Shown here: piece by piece, positions 63,918 through 64,000 of the stretch | How the letters are laid out: every line of letters starts with the position of its first letter | Position numbering within the stretch: the stretch's first letter is position 1 | Source: Geodermatophilus poikilotrophus | Lineage (GTDB): Bacteria; Actinomycetota; Actinomycetes; Mycobacteriales; Geodermatophilaceae | Assembly: GCF_900111455.1 (NCBI RefSeq) | Contig: NZ_FOIE01000008.1 | Span: 150,213-214,212 of the forward strand | DNA length: 64,000 nucleotides | Direction of reading: 5' to 3' | The notes under the pieces: generated by a model | Database searches by the model: none | What the model saw: the letters and a program-made list of their open reading frames with translations, nothing else | What the model was told of the DNA's origin: nothing | Program-made: the position numbers and the translations under genes

Positions 63918-64000
63918 TCAGTGGCCGTCGTGGTGGTGCTTGTCGGCGTTGTCCTTGTCGCCGTTGTCCTTGTCGCCGTTGTCCTTGTCGCCGTTGTCCT
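63918..64000 (-). CDS. 3' end of a gene with NGDKD repeats and His-rich end
   Basis: Only the last 26 codons are in the window. They read DNGDK repeated, then DNADKHHHDGH and TGA (63920-63918). A 15-bp unit (ccttgtcgccgttgt and rotations) repeats on the plus strand at 63942-64000 and continues past the edge. Asp/Asn-rich repeats with terminal His suggest a metal- or Ca-binding tail; the main body is outside. Confidence 0.55.
   Translation of the reverse strand, partial: DNGDKDNGDKDNGDKDNADKHHHDGH
63942..64000. repeat. 15-bp tandem repeats
   Basis: At least three near-identical 15-bp units (one with a single change) run to the window edge, encoding NGDKD. Such arrays can change length by slippage. 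Confidence 0.7.

Overview
The window is high-GC actinobacterial chromosome. It carries the central translation and transcription superlocus plus flanking housekeeping and accessory genes. The order rpmG-hadA-hadB ... tRNA-Trp-secE-nusG-rplKAJL-rpoBC-rpsL-rpsG-fusA-tuf-S10-spc-alpha-rplQ-truA ... rplM-rpsI-glmM-glmS is the actinobacterial arrangement. HadA/HadB-type dehydratases, an LLM (F420-type) oxidoreductase, GTG/TTG starts and Ala/Glu/Thr-rich tails on ribosomal proteins point to a Geodermatophilaceae-like genus (Blastococcus, Geodermatophilus or Modestobacter). That placement is inference; no 16S gene is present.

Layout. 1-3361 (minus): 5' part of glmS, then glmM, rpsI, rplM. 3508-8580: beta-carbonic anhydrase facing a molybdenum-cofactor cluster (moeA-moaC-mog, fdhD, mobA) and an NAD(P)-binding protein. 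8600-32064 (minus): truA, an acidic orphan, rplQ, rpoA, rpsD, rpsK, rpsM, rpmJ, infA, map, adk, secY, the spc and S10 operons, tuf, fusA, rpsG, rpsL. 32615-35177 (plus): a trypsin-like protease, a 71-residue protein and an LLM oxidoreductase. 35371-48053 (minus): rpoC, rpoB, rplL, rplJ, rplA, rplK, nusG, secE, tRNA-Trp. 48325-51294: a PLP aminotransferase, then hadB, hadA, rpmG, tRNA-Met and tRNA-Thr. 51363-59605: two GGDEF-EAL proteins bracket a 28-codon repeat peptide gene, a TadE/G-like protein, tRNA-Tyr, yajQ and a cysteine-desulfurase-like enzyme. 59705-64000: htpX, a 2-oxoacid oxidoreductase pair (korA-korB) and the 3' end of a gene with 15-bp tandem repeats.

The minus-strand block forms the translation apparatus, RNA polymerase, Sec translocase, elongation factors and methionine aminopeptidase. 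Many neighbours overlap by 1-4 nt (GTGA, ATGA, TAGTG, TGATG), so translation is coupled. Good sigma-A-like promoters are visible upstream of rpsL, rpoB and infA.

The most unusual signals are (i) a dispersed family of hairpin repeats that mostly begin directly after stop codons, often between genes inside the ribosomal operons, with covarying arms; (ii) a tiny basic peptide gene with a perfect ribosome-binding site and a tandem RGFKWT repeat next to a c-di-GMP protein; (iii) a partial tandem duplication of the rplL 3' end; (iv) several very strong intra-operonic hairpins; and (v) a detached small protein next to a trypsin-like protease.
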